NCBI GenBank assembly: GCA_964487395.1
Contig: CAZAQH010000010.1
Coordinates: 1 to 35,412, forward strand
Direction of reading: 5' to 3'
Length of the DNA: 35,412 nt
DNA from: RGIG8767 sp964487395
Lineage (GTDB): Bacteria > Bacillota > Clostridia > Lachnospirales > Lachnospiraceae
Made by a program: the position numbers and the translations under genes. This document shows positions 24,644 to 33,239 of the stretch, piece after piece. Within the stretch, counting starts at the first letter, position 1. Each line of letters begins with the position of its first letter. The notes under the pieces were generated by a model. It made no database searches, was not told the origin of the DNA, and saw only the letters and a list, made by a program, of their open reading frames with translations.

Positions 24644-25816
24644 ATGAATATGACAAAATTTAAAAGCGGCGTTAGAAAATATACTATGATTATTGTTTTA
24701 ATTTTAGTTACCTTATTCTTTGCATGGCAGACAGATGGTAAAATCTTACTGCCACAGAACGTTAGTAACTTAATTGCACAGAACGCCTATGTATTTGTAT
24801 TAGCAACCGGTATGTTACTTTGTATCTTAACCGGTGGTAACATCGACTTGTCAGTTGGTTCTGTTGTATGTTTTGCCGGAGCAGTAGGTGCAACAGCAAT
24901 GGAATCATTTGGAGTAAATATTTATGTATCTATCGCAATCATGCTTCTGATTGGTATTGCAATTGGAGCTTGGCAGGGATTCTGGATTGCATTTGTAAGG
25001 GTTCCACCCTTTATTACAACACTTGCAGGTATGCTTATCTTTAGAGGTTTATCCAATGTTGTATTAAATGGACAGACAGTATCCTTAAAATCAGAAACTT
25101 TTATCAAGATATTCGGTGGTGGCGCAGACTGCTACATACCTGCAATGTTCATGATTGGTGGATTAAACGGAATTAGTATTTTAGTTGGTATAATCGCTTG
25201 TGTATTGTATGTATTACTGCAATTTAAGAGCCGTATGAGCAAGATTAAAAAAGGATATGAAACAGAACGTGCAACATCTATGATTATTCGTATGGTTTTG
25301 ATTTGTATCGTAATTATGGCATTCACAATCAGAATTGCTCAATACAGAGGTATTCCTACCGCATTAATCTGGGTAGTAGTAGTAGTTCTTGTTTATGGAT
25401 ACATTACATCTAATACTACAACAGGTAGATATTTCTACGCTGTAGGTGGTAATGAAAAAGCAACTGAATTATCAGGTATCAGTACAAACAAAGTATATTT
25501 CTTAGCATATTTAAATATGGGATTCTTATCAGCTTTAGCTGGTATGTTGACAATCGCTCGTATGACATCTGCACAGCCTACTTACGGACAGAACTATGAA
25601 ATGGATGCCATTGGCTCATGTTTCATCGGTGGTGCTTCCGCATACGGTGGAGTTGGTACAGTTCCTGGTGTTATCATTGGTGCGGTACTGATGGGTGTTA
25701 TCAACCTTGGTATGTCAATCATGGGTGTTGATGCCAACTATCAGAAAGTAGTTAAAGGTCTTGTATTACTTGGCGCTGTAGTTTTTGATGTATTAAACAA
25801 AAAAGATAATAAATAA
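24644..25816 (+). CDS. monosaccharide ABC transporter permease (GguB/XylH-like)
   Basis: A 390-residue inner-membrane permease of the BPD_transp_2 family with about ten helices. Typical motifs are LTGGNIDLSVGSVVCFAGAVGA, IAFVRVPPFITTLAGMLIFRGL, YFYAVGGNEKATELSGIS and MDAIGSCFIGGASAYGGVGTVPGVIIGA. It forms the sugar channel with the double ATPase encoded three bases upstream and receives sugar from the lipoprotein encoded at 21822. The start follows GGGGGAG. A terminator at 25841-25880 separates it from the chemotaxis receptor. Confidence 0.94.
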   Translation: MNMTKFKSGVRKYTMIIVLILVTLFFAWQTDGKILLPQNVSNLIAQNAYVFVLATGMLLCILTGGNIDLSVGSVVCFAGAVGATAMESFGVNIYVSIAIMLLIGIAIGAWQGFWIAFVRVPPFITTLAGMLIFRGLSNVVLNGQTVSLKSETFIKIFGGGADCYIPAMFMIGGLNGISILVGIIACVLYVLLQFKSRMSKIKKGYETERATSMIIRMVLICIVIMAFTIRIAQYRGIPTALIWVVVVVLVYGYITSNTTTGRYFYAVGGNEKATELSGISTNKVYFLAYLNMGFLSALAGMLTIARMTSAQPTYGQNYEMDAIGSCFIGGASAYGGVGTVPGVIIGAVLMGVINLGMSIMGVDANYQKVVKGLVLLGAVVFDVLNKKDNK

Positions 25817-25840
25817 TTAGCAGAGATATAGGATGATAAT

Positions 25841-25880
25841 GGAGCAGGGATGTAAGCTTTATGCCCTTGCTCCTATTTTT
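25841..25880 (+). terminator. terminator after the sugar permease gene
   Basis: GGAGCAGGG (25841-25849) pairs with CCCTTGCTCC (25864-25873) with one bulged T, followed by TATTTTTT. Only 22 bases separate it from the next start codon, so the receptor gene either uses read-through or a promoter within or before this hairpin. Confidence 0.75.
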
Positions 25881-25902
25881 TAAACTGTGGGAGGGTTTAA
25901 CA

Positions 25903-27651
25903 ATGAAACAAAAGAAGAATAAGAACCTTCGAAAGAAAAGTATAGGAATTAAAATCTGTATTCCTATTTCAATTGTTCTTGTTGTTTCGTTCGTGATAGT
26001 TGCATTGTTGTCAGCAATGCTTAATCAGATTGAGGATATTAATAGTGCAATGGTAAATGAACAAGTTAAGGAAATAGAGGAAATATCAGTAATTTCCAGT
26101 GACTTTTCAACCATTAATGGTAAAATACTTACACATGTGTTGCAGACAAATACAGCACAGATGGATATTTTAGAAAAAGATATAACTGAAAGAATGACGG
26201 CCTTGGATGAAAAAATCAATGAGTTTGATCAGAAATTATCGGCAGATGATGAACGAAGAACTGATTTTGATTCATTTAAAGCTGATTATGAAAAATACAA
26301 AAAAACTTCAGCGAGTATGCTGAATACGAGTAAAACAGATAAAATGCAGGCATCAGTATCGGCATCTTCTAATTTTGGATTATTTTCCGAACATATGAAG
26401 GTTTATATAGATAATATGATAGAGAAAACAGATGAGGAATTAGTACTTGCAAAAGAAAGATGCAATGCATATGCATCCTATATTCCTTATATAACAGGTA
26501 TAGCATCTATATTGTTAATTGTTTTAGCAATTATTATATTTTTTGTTATTACTAAGTCGGTTATTCTACCGATTAAAAGAACAACAAAGAAAATTAATGG
26601 CATTATTAAAGATGTTGAAGATGGTAATGGTGATTTGACAACGAGAATTACTGTGCCATCAAGGGACGAAATAGGACAATTAGTAATTGGTGTTAATAAA
26701 TTTATGGATATGATACAGGCATTGATTGGCAACATCAGTGTATCCTGTGAAAAGTTATCAGATGCACAGAAGAACGTTAGTGTTAATGTTGATAGTGCCA
26801 GAAGTGATACAGAAGATATTTCATCTACAATGGAAGAGTTATCTGCCAGTATGCAGGAGGTTACGTCAACAGTATCACTTGTTAATGAAGAAACAAAAGA
26901 ATTGGGAACTTCTGTAATCGAAATTACCAAACAGGCAGAACATGGCAATCAATATGCAGATGAAATTAGAGTAAAAGCTCAGAAAATTGATAAAACTGCC
27001 AAGGAAAGCAAAAAAGAAGTAACACAGATAGTCACCAATTTTGATAGTACAGTCACAAGATCTGTTGAAAAAGGTGAAAAGATAAAAACAATTGAAAAGT
27101 TAACGGAAGAAATTTTAGGTATTTCTTCGCAGACTAATCTTTTGGCACTTAATGCTTCTATTGAGGCAGCAAGAGCAGGAGAAGCAGGAAAAGGTTTTGC
27201 TGTTGTAGCAGATGAAATTAGAGGTTTGGCAGATCATTCCAAACAGACGGCAAATCATATTCAGCAAATCAATTTAGAAGTAATAGAAAGTGTAAGTGAA
27301 CTTGCAGAAAATTCCATGAGTCTTTTAAAATTCGTAAATACAAGAATTTTACCGGATTATGATGTGCTTGAAAATACAGGAAAAGAATTTTTAGAGGCAT
27401 CTAATAATGTAAAAGATTTAATGGATAATTTCATGAAATCGACAGTAAAATTATATGGAGTAATGGAACATGTAAATCAGGCAAATGAAGGAACTGCCGG
27501 AACCATTACAAGTAGTACGCAGGCTATCATGGGTGTTGTAGAAAATACCGGAGAACTGGCAAAAGAGATGGAAAGTGTATTGGAAGCATCAGGACATGTA
27601 AATGATGTAATACAGAGTCTCATGAATGAGATTAATACATATAGCCATTAA
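25903..27651 (+). CDS. methyl-accepting chemotaxis protein
   Basis: A 582-residue receptor. Basic N terminus, first membrane helix about 16-38, an outer four-helix-bundle-like domain (about 40-193), second helix about 196-219, HAMP (LPIKRTTKKINGIIKDVEDGNGDLTTRI), then a cytoplasmic coiled coil. Its hairpin tip is ISSQTNLLALNASIEAARAGEAGKGFAVVADEIRGLA, the CheA/CheW contact. I chose the ATG at 25903 because GGGAGGG lies nine bases upstream; the frame opens earlier inside the terminator. Position directly after a sugar transporter suggests taxis toward that sugar, perhaps sensed through one of the binding proteins (inference). Confidence 0.93.
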   Translation: MKQKKNKNLRKKSIGIKICIPISIVLVVSFVIVALLSAMLNQIEDINSAMVNEQVKEIEEISVISSDFSTINGKILTHVLQTNTAQMDILEKDITERMTALDEKINEFDQKLSADDERRTDFDSFKADYEKYKKTSASMLNTSKTDKMQASVSASSNFGLFSEHMKVYIDNMIEKTDEELVLAKERCNAYASYIPYITGIASILLIVLAIIIFFVITKSVILPIKRTTKKINGIIKDVEDGNGDLTTRITVPSRDEIGQLVIGVNKFMDMIQALIGNISVSCEKLSDAQKNVSVNVDSARSDTEDISSTMEELSASMQEVTSTVSLVNEETKELGTSVIEITKQAEHGNQYADEIRVKAQKIDKTAKESKKEVTQIVTNFDSTVTRSVEKGEKIKTIEKLTEEILGISSQTNLLALNASIEAARAGEAGKGFAVVADEIRGLADHSKQTANHIQQINLEVIESVSELAENSMSLLKFVNTRILPDYDVLENTGKEFLEASNNVKDLMDNFMKSTVKLYGVMEHVNQANEGTAGTITSSTQAIMGVVENTGELAKEMESVLEASGHVNDVIQSLMNEINTYSH

Positions 27652-27708
27652 AAATGATATTTCAATCCATAAGAAATATATAAATCCCTTTTTTGAAAAT
27701 GATGATGC

Positions 27709-27740
27709 AAAGAGACTGTATTTTACAGTCTCTTTGTGTT
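27709..27740 (+). terminator. terminator after the first chemotaxis receptor
   Basis: A perfect 12-bp stem, AAAGAGACTGTA with TACAGTCTCTTT (27709-27720 and 27724-27735), is followed by GTGTTTTGC. Confidence 0.75.
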
Positions 27741-27897
27741 TTGCTTATTTATTGTGATTAAGTATAAATTTATACATTTTTTGTATTATCAAAGATATAT
27801 TATGACGTTTTTTAGTATTATAATTATAAAAATATGCAAAATGCGGTAAAATATAAAAATACTATTGAAAAAAGATACGTGAGGAAGGGACTAAATT

Positions 27898-29417
27898 ATG
27901 GGTAACGCAAAAAATGGATTAATAATACAAAATGAAAAAGAGGCAAATCTATTTGTAGCGAAGGTAATGCGAATCAGTGCAGTTGTATTTACACTGGTAT
28001 TAATTTTAAATATTGTAGGAATTTTTATTATTGAAATGGATGCAATGATTATAGCTTATGTGTCCGGAATATTGTTATTGTTTATTCCCACATTAATTAC
28101 CAATATTCTCAAGAAAGAAAGTCCGGTTAATAAGTACATATACGTAACAATTGCAGTATTATTTGTTTCGATTTTAATAGTAACCTTGAACTGGCATGCA
28201 ATTATCATGTTTATTTTTGCAATTGGAATTGCCAGTATGTATTTTTCCAAAGGTGTTAATCGATATGCAGCAATGTTATCCATTGTATGTTTTTCTATAG
28301 CACAATACATTGCATTTGTGACAGGCTTTACTCCTGATGCGAATGAACAGACTCTATATCGTACAATTGTATTTTGCATTATACCAAGAGCTATGTGTTT
28401 ATTTGCAGTTTCAGAAATCTTTTTAAACTTAAACAGAAGAACAACAAATATGTTACAGAATTTAAAGAATGCTGATGAACAGGCAAGAATGGTAGAACAG
28501 ATTCAGCAGATGCAGAATAATGCAAAAGAGGTTTCAAGTACACTTAGTGATGCACAGAGGTTGCAGAGAACTCAGCTAACCGTAACCGTAATATCTCATT
28601 AAGTACTTCACAGGTAGCAACAGGTTCAAGTGAAACTGTTGCACAGATTAATGAAGTGGAAAACAATATTAAAAATATATCGGAGAATCTTACGAAACTT
28701 GCTAATAGTACAGATGAAATTGCCAATATTTCCAATAATGTAAAGGAATTAACACAGGGTAATACCAAAAATATGACACTCGTTATGTCTGAATTTGAGA
28801 AAATCAGTACATCTACGAATGATACAAAAGAAATTATTCATGGATTAGAAGATAAATCACAAGAAATTATGACAATTATACAGGTTATTACAAGTATTTC
28901 TTCGCAGACGAATCTTCTTGCTTTTAACGCATCAATTGAATCAGCCAGGGCAGGAGAAGCCGGAAAGGGATTTGCTGTTGTTGCAGAAGAAATACGTAAA
29001 CTGGCAGAACAGACAAAGGATGCAGTTGGTGATATCAGCAAGATTATTGAGGAAGTAGTTGCTAAGACCATGGAAGCAGTTAATTCCATGGAAGAAAATT
29101 CAAATCTGGTAGTTTCAGGTATGGATTATGTGAAGACAGCGGAAGCATCTACTATTCAGGTAACAAATGCATCAGATGAAATGAGTGGAAAAATAGAACA
29201 GATAGACAGCGCTACCAAAGAGGTTGCAAGTAATTCAGAAACAATTGTAGAGATTGTAGGCAATATTGAAGAAATCAGCACGAAAAATCTTGATGATTTA
29301 CGTATTGTATCAGAAGCGGGAGAACGTGGTTTACAGGATATGGAACGTTTGAATGCATTAGTTGAGAGTATTCGCAATATGTCTGCAGAATTAGCTTCTG
29401 TAGTCAATCATGAATAA
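27898..29417 (+). pseudogene. methyl-accepting chemotaxis protein with six membrane helices, split by a -1 frameshift
   Basis: The first frame (27898-28602) has six hydrophobic segments and a coiled coil ending SSTLSDAQR, then runs out of frame to a stop. The second frame resumes exactly there (VAENSANRNRNISLSTSQVA) and continues to 29417 with the receptor tip ISSQTNLLAFNASIESARAGEAGKGFAVVAEEIRKLAEQTK. Total length is one base short of whole codons. Adding one G near 28559 would restore a protein of about 506 residues. The intact form would lack a large outer domain and would sense through its membrane helices or intracellularly. The ATG follows GAGGAAGGG. It may be a true mutation, a phase-variation site or a sequence error. 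Confidence 0.85.
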
Positions 29418-29456
29418 ATAGATTTACTTTTACGAATTTGAATTATTGTATAAAGA

Positions 29457-29488
29457 AAAACGGGTTGAATATACAACCCGTTTTTTAT
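29457..29488 (+). terminator. terminator after the split receptor gene
   Basis: AAAACGGGTTG (29457-29467) pairs perfectly with CAACCCGTTTT (29474-29484), followed by TTTT. Confidence 0.85.
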
Positions 29489-29525
29489 GCGGGAAAAAAG
29501 AAAAACTATTTTTTTGTAATAATTG

Positions 29526-29555
29526 TTGTGGGAATTATTCATAAGAAGGTATAAT
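29526..29555 (+). promoter_or_regulatory. probable promoter of the MORN-repeat gene
   Basis: TTGTGG (29526-29531) and TATAAT (29550-29555) are spaced by 18 bases. The leader of about 100 nt includes TAAGATTCTTGTAA (29572-29585), a motif repeated before two other genes, and TTCGATAT (29603-29610), which could be a weak sigma-D -10. Confidence 0.45.
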
Positions 29556-29663
29556 GGGATTAAGAAAAAACTAAGATTCTTGTAATAAATAATTTGTTAT
29601 TATTCGATATGATTAGAATATAAGAAAAGTTAACATGAGCAATTCATTCATGGAGGAGTATAT

Positions 29664-30650
29664 ATGCGGGAACTTAAAAACAAAGAGCTGATAGCCGGAT
29701 TAATTATTTTAATATTGTTGTCAATTACGGCTATGGTTTTGATTGTTAAAAAAGAAGTAAAAAAATCGCCTGATAAAAAGGCGCAGGTAATAGAAAATGT
29801 GACAGAAGTTTCGTCTGAAGATTCAGTACAGAAGAATACAGAAGAGAAAAGTACGGTAGAGAATGATACGCAAACGAGTACGGAGGCTTCTGATAGCATT
29901 TCAAAAAAGAATAATAATAAGATGCAGAATGCTCAAACAGGAGAAAAATATGTTCCTGCGGTTATGAAGGAGTATAAAGGTGAGACATGGCAGTTAGAAG
30001 AATTATATAACTACTGGGATCAATATCAATTAAATGCTGTTGAAGATTTAATTCGTCTTGAAAGAGTCAGAACAATTACGGATGAACTCAAAGGCACTAA
30101 TAATTTTTATTATTATGGTTCAACAGATAAGAATGGCAAACCGGACGGAAAGGGTCTGGCTGTATATGCTAATAATGCGTATTACTGCGGAGAATGGAAG
30201 GCTGGACTTCGAAGCGGAGAAGGTATGTGGCTTCAGATATATCCAGATAAAGCAGCAACCATTAACGGAGTAAAGGGTGTTGTGGAGCATAGTTATAATG
30301 GTATGTTTTTAAACGATTATCCGAATGGAACAGGTCAGGAACATTTTGATTATGATATGAGTATTTTAGATAGGGACGACGCATATAATAATGTAATTGG
30401 TAATTTTAAAGATGGTTATTATGATGGTGAATTATACATTATGACAATTAATAGAAGAAACAGTACAACAGATTGGAATGCAGATGCCAAAAAAGGTGTA
30501 TATTTAAAATTGGAGGATGTTTCAATCAGTGCATCAGGAGATGAAGCAGTTTGGGAAAATGAAGAGGAAGATGGCTTGGATCAGGAAGACTTTCTTTGGA
30601 TGCATCCGTCAAAAAATGGTAATTTCGGTATTTATGGATTAAAGAAATAA
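29664..30650 (+). CDS. membrane-anchored MORN-repeat protein
   Basis: A 328-residue protein with one hydrophobic helix (about 8-28), an acidic Ser/Thr/Glu linker to about residue 95, and MORN-type repeats: YYYGSTDKNGKPDGKGLAVY, YYCGEWKAGLRSGEGMWL, YNGMFLNDYPNGTGQEHF and GNFKDGYYDGELYIM. MORN repeats form beta hairpin sheets used for protein or envelope contacts. The repeats are expected outside the membrane. The function is unknown. The start follows GGAGG by nine bases. The next gene begins 45 bases downstream on the same strand. Confidence 0.8.
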   Translation: MRELKNKELIAGLIILILLSITAMVLIVKKEVKKSPDKKAQVIENVTEVSSEDSVQKNTEEKSTVENDTQTSTEASDSISKKNNNKMQNAQTGEKYVPAVMKEYKGETWQLEELYNYWDQYQLNAVEDLIRLERVRTITDELKGTNNFYYYGSTDKNGKPDGKGLAVYANNAYYCGEWKAGLRSGEGMWLQIYPDKAATINGVKGVVEHSYNGMFLNDYPNGTGQEHFDYDMSILDRDDAYNNVIGNFKDGYYDGELYIMTINRRNSTTDWNADAKKGVYLKLEDVSISASGDEAVWENEEEDGLDQEDFLWMHPSKNGNFGIYGLKK

Positions 30651-30695
30651 ATATTGGGGAAAAAATAAAATATAAGAGTTTAAAGGAGGATTTTC

Positions 30696-31829
30696 ATGGA
30701 ACATATTACAGACTATTTAAAAAAATATGGTAATATTTCATTTAAGGAAAAAGCCTTCAATGATGTAGATGCTCTAATATTAGCACAGTTTTCTTATTTG
30801 AAATTTGATAACTTGGTTCCAAAGTTGACAGATCAAAAGGAAGCTATATCTTTGCTTGAAATGAAAGCTACAATGGACGAAAAAATATTTTATTCAGATG
30901 AACGTTATGAAAAAGATAATCGTAGTTTGTTTGAAGGAATGATAGGTGGCAGAAGATTTCAAAATATGTGTTGTAACTTTTATGCAGATATTATAGATGA
31001 AACAGTTGAAACTCAATTTTCGGCAATTACGTGTTATCCGGAGAATTCTATTCCTGTTGTGGTTTATCGGGGAACGGATGAAAATATTGTCGGCTGGAAA
31101 GAAGATTTTAATATGGCGTTTCGCAAGCCTGTTGCAGGTCAGCGACTGGCTGTTTTGTATATGAATCAGGTTGGCTTACGAGTGACGGATGAATTTGTAG
31201 TTTGCGGTCATTCCAAAGGAGGCAATTTTGCAGTATATGCTTCTATGAATGCCATGGATTCCATACAAGAAAGAATTCATACTATTTACAGTTTTGATGG
31301 ACCGGGATTTAGACCGGAAGTGCTTCAAAGCGAAGACTATAATAAAATCGAAAAGCGTGTTAAAAAACTGATTCCGCATTCTTCTTTAGTCGGTATGATA
31401 TTAGAAAATCATGAGAATTACAGAGTGGTTGAAAGTTCTACACTCGGAGTATTGCAGCATAATCCGTATACATGGCTTTTGAATGGAGACGAGTTTAAAT
31501 GGACGAATGACATTTATAAAGGTACCAAATTTATGAATCATACTATGAATGAATGGATTCTTAGTTTAAATGATGATGAATTAAATACCTTTATTTCTAC
31601 TCTTTTTACGATATTTGATGGTGCAGAGGCCAAAACGACAATTGAAGTAGGGAATGATTGGAAAAAAAGTGTGCCTGGAATCATTATGGCAATGAAGAAT
31701 GTAGATGATGATACCAAGGAAGAAATTCAGAAAATTTTGATGCAGTTTTTTGAAATTTTAACTGAAAATATGAAGCACAATAAGATTAAGAAGAAAAAAA
31801 TATTAAAAAAAGAGTTTGGAGTCGAATAA
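30696..31829 (+). CDS. DUF2974 (Mbeg1-like) alpha/beta-hydrolase-fold protein
   Basis: A 377-residue soluble protein with the DUF2974 layout: FNDVDALILAQFSYL near the start, VVYRGTDENIVGWKEDF, then VCGHSKGGNFAVYA, where GHSKG is the nucleophile elbow with Ser 173, and IYSFDGPGF with the following Asp. Lipase-like hydrolysis is inferred from the fold; substrates are not established. The C terminus is Lys-rich. The start has AAAGGAGG nine bases upstream. Confidence 0.88.
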   Translation: MEHITDYLKKYGNISFKEKAFNDVDALILAQFSYLKFDNLVPKLTDQKEAISLLEMKATMDEKIFYSDERYEKDNRSLFEGMIGGRRFQNMCCNFYADIIDETVETQFSAITCYPENSIPVVVYRGTDENIVGWKEDFNMAFRKPVAGQRLAVLYMNQVGLRVTDEFVVCGHSKGGNFAVYASMNAMDSIQERIHTIYSFDGPGFRPEVLQSEDYNKIEKRVKKLIPHSSLVGMILENHENYRVVESSTLGVLQHNPYTWLLNGDEFKWTNDIYKGTKFMNHTMNEWILSLNDDELNTFISTLFTIFDGAEAKTTIEVGNDWKKSVPGIIMAMKNVDDDTKEEIQKILMQFFEILTENMKHNKIKKKKILKKEFGVE

Positions 31830-31836
31830 AAGAGAT

Positions 31837-31863
31837 TAAGGTTCTTGTAAAAAATGTCGATAA
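31837..31863 (+). promoter_or_regulatory. sigma-D (FliA-type) promoter before the FliD-like gene
   Basis: TAAG (31837-31840), a 15-base spacer and GTCGATAA (31856-31863) match the motility sigma consensus TAAA-N15-GCCGATAA closely. Transcription would start near 31870, about 120 nt before the start codon. Confidence 0.6.
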
Positions 31864-31899
31864 GTAGTAATATAGAGATATAAATAGGTCAAAAGTCAC

Positions 31900-31988
31900 A
31901 AACTATTGGAATGGATTCCGGTAGTTAATTTCAAGGGAGTGAAGCTCCTGCTTATGGTGTGATGATAATTCATTACATGGATAGGAGG
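31900..31988 (+). promoter_or_regulatory. structured leader of the FliD-like gene
   Basis: Three successive hairpins can be drawn. The first pairs AACTA and GGAAT (31901-31912) with ATTCC and TAGTT (31915-31926) through two U-G pairs. The second pairs GGGAG (31935-31939) with CTCCT (31945-31949). The third pairs TGTGATG (31958-31964) with CATTACA (31971-31977). CTCCT is also complementary to the Shine-Dalgarno AGGAG at 31983-31987, so the second hairpin competes with ribosome-site pairing. It matches no riboswitch class I know. Confidence 0.5.
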
Positions 31989-31992
31989 CTAT

Positions 31993-32763
31993 ATGGGTAT
32001 TAATATTACAGAGAAAACAGATTATAGTTATTTGTTTAATAGTTTGAATTCCTCTAATAGCGGTAATAATGCTTTTTCGGGATTGAATATATCTGATTAT
32101 GCGAGTATCAAAAATGGAAGTTACGGTAAACTTTTAAAAGCATATTATGCAAAACAGGATGCGGATTCTACTACGACAACAAAAAAGACTGACAATAAGA
32201 CAAATGATACTGAAGTTAAAAAATTGACGACTGTACAGACTAATGCGACAGCACTTCAAGATTCAGCATCCAAATTGATTAATAAAGGTAATGATTCTTT
32301 ATTTAGAGAAAAAGAATTAACGACAGAAAATAGTGATGGTACTACGACTACAACAACAGGGTATGACAAAGATGCTATTTACAGTGCAGTTAGTGATTTT
32401 ACAACTAAGTACAATGCATTTATTAAAGCAGCTGACGATACATCATCAAGTTCTGTGGAGAGACAAAATAATAATTTAACAAGCCTTGTATCAAGTAATA
32501 AGACTTCATTGAATAATGTGGGAATTACTATTAATGAAGACAATACACTCAAAATAGATGAGACCGAATTTAAGGCAGCTGATATGACTAAGGTTAAAAG
32601 TTTATTTAATGGCAATACATCTTTTGCATATTCAGTAGCTACCAAGGTATCTTTAATTGGAACGAATGCAGCAAGCGAAGCTAATACAGCGAAGAATTAC
32701 ACGAGCACCGGTAATTATACAGATACATATTCAGTCGGAAACCTTTTAAATAGTATAGTATAA
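31993..32763 (+). CDS. FliD-like (hook-associated/flagellar cap-related) protein
   Basis: A 256-residue, Ser/Thr/Asn-rich protein without signal peptide or membrane helix. The middle and C terminus resemble the FliD C-terminal region: AIYSAVSDFTTKYNAFIKAADD, NNLTSLVSSNKTSLNNVGITINEDNTLKIDETEFK. It is about half the length of a usual FliD and lacks the clear N-terminal domain, so it is probably a secreted paralogue, not the cap itself. A sigma-D-like promoter upstream supports a motility link. The start follows AGGAGG by five bases. No other flagellar structural genes lie in the window. Confidence 0.6.
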   Translation: MGINITEKTDYSYLFNSLNSSNSGNNAFSGLNISDYASIKNGSYGKLLKAYYAKQDADSTTTTKKTDNKTNDTEVKKLTTVQTNATALQDSASKLINKGNDSLFREKELTTENSDGTTTTTTGYDKDAIYSAVSDFTTKYNAFIKAADDTSSSSVERQNNNLTSLVSSNKTSLNNVGITINEDNTLKIDETEFKAADMTKVKSLFNGNTSFAYSVATKVSLIGTNAASEANTAKNYTSTGNYTDTYSVGNLLNSIV

Positions 32764-32791
32764 AAAAAGAAGCCTTAGGGCTTCTTTTTTT
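32762..32791 (+). terminator. terminator after the FliD-like gene
   Basis: AAGAAGCC (32767-32774) pairs with GGCTTCTT (32779-32786), flanked by A and T runs. It overlaps the stop codon and may work in both directions. Confidence 0.85.
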
Positions 32792-32831
32792 ATACGCAGG
32801 AAGAAGGGAAAGTCCCTTTTCCTAAACGCAA

Positions 32832-32860
32832 AAAAAGAAACCCTTAAAAGGTTTCTTTTT
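32832..32860 (-). terminator. terminator of the minus-strand tRNA-Leu
   Basis: AAAAAGAAACC (32832-32842) pairs with GGTTTCTTTTT (32850-32860). On the minus strand it directly follows the tRNA and ends in a T run. Confidence 0.75.
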
Positions 32861-32861
32861 A

Positions 32862-32944
32862 TGCAGGAAAAGGGACTTGAACCCTCATGATATTGCTATC
32901 ACACGGACCTGAACCGTGCGCGTCTGCCATTCCGCCATTCCTGC
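32862..32944 (-). tRNA. tRNA-Leu (anticodon CAG)
   Basis: The minus strand starts GCAGGAA and ends TTCCTGC plus discriminator A, a perfect 7-bp acceptor stem. The anticodon stem CACGG/CCGTG encloses TTCAGGT, giving anticodon CAG for CUG codons. It has a long variable arm and the T-loop GGTTCAAGTCC. No CCA is encoded. Confidence 0.93.
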
Positions 32945-32955
32945 AAGCGAATTTA

Positions 32956-32984
32956 ATTTTATCTTTTTTTTGAGGGAATGTCAA
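32956..32984 (-). promoter_or_regulatory. promoter of tRNA-Leu (CAG)
   Basis: On the minus strand TTGACA (32984-32979) and TAAAAT (32961-32956) are spaced by exactly 17 bases and end 12 bases before the tRNA. Confidence 0.7.
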
Positions 32985-33063
32985 GAGCGAATCAAACTCA
33001 AACGAATAATAATAGTTACATATAACATATCTAATTTTTGAAGAGAATTTTTGGGATTTTTTG

Positions 33064-33092
33064 TTGACTTTAGAAATGTAACATGATAATAT
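33064..33092 (+). promoter_or_regulatory. promoter of tRNA-Leu (AAG)
   Basis: TTGACT (33064-33069) and TAATAT (33087-33092) are spaced by 17 bases and end 25 bases before the tRNA. Confidence 0.6.
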
Positions 33093-33117
33093 ATTTTTTG
33101 CAGTGCTAAACTGACAT

Positions 33118-33200
33118 GCGGAAGTGCTGGAATTGGCAGACAGGCATGACTAAGGATCATGTTCGCCTAGCGAGTGAGGGTTCAAGTCCCTTCTTCCGCA
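33118..33200 (+). tRNA. tRNA-Leu (anticodon AAG)
   Basis: GCGGAAG pairs with CTTCCGC, with discriminator A. The anticodon stem CATGA/TCATG encloses CTAAGGA, giving anticodon AAG for CUU codons. A long variable arm and GGTTCAAGTCC are present and no CCA is encoded. It is divergent from the other tRNA-Leu. Confidence 0.93.
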
Positions 33201-33201
33201 T

Positions 33202-33232
33202 AAAAAAAGAAGTCGACAGACTTCTTTTTTTT
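33202..33232. terminator. bidirectional terminator between tRNA-Leu (AAG) and the zinc-ribbon gene
   Basis: GAAGTC/GACTTC is flanked by seven A and eight T residues, with loop GACA. It ends the tRNA transcript on the plus strand and the operon ending at 33240 on the minus strand. Confidence 0.85.
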
Positions 33233-33239
33233 ATTGTAT

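Noticed and set aside
26487..26948. 153-codon minus-strand frame inside the chemotaxis receptor
   Set aside because: It is an antisense shadow caused by the repetitive helical codon pattern of the receptor.
31870..31992. c-di-GMP-I riboswitch before the FliD-like gene
   Set aside because: A motility gene leader made this likely, but the conserved GEMM core sequences are not present.
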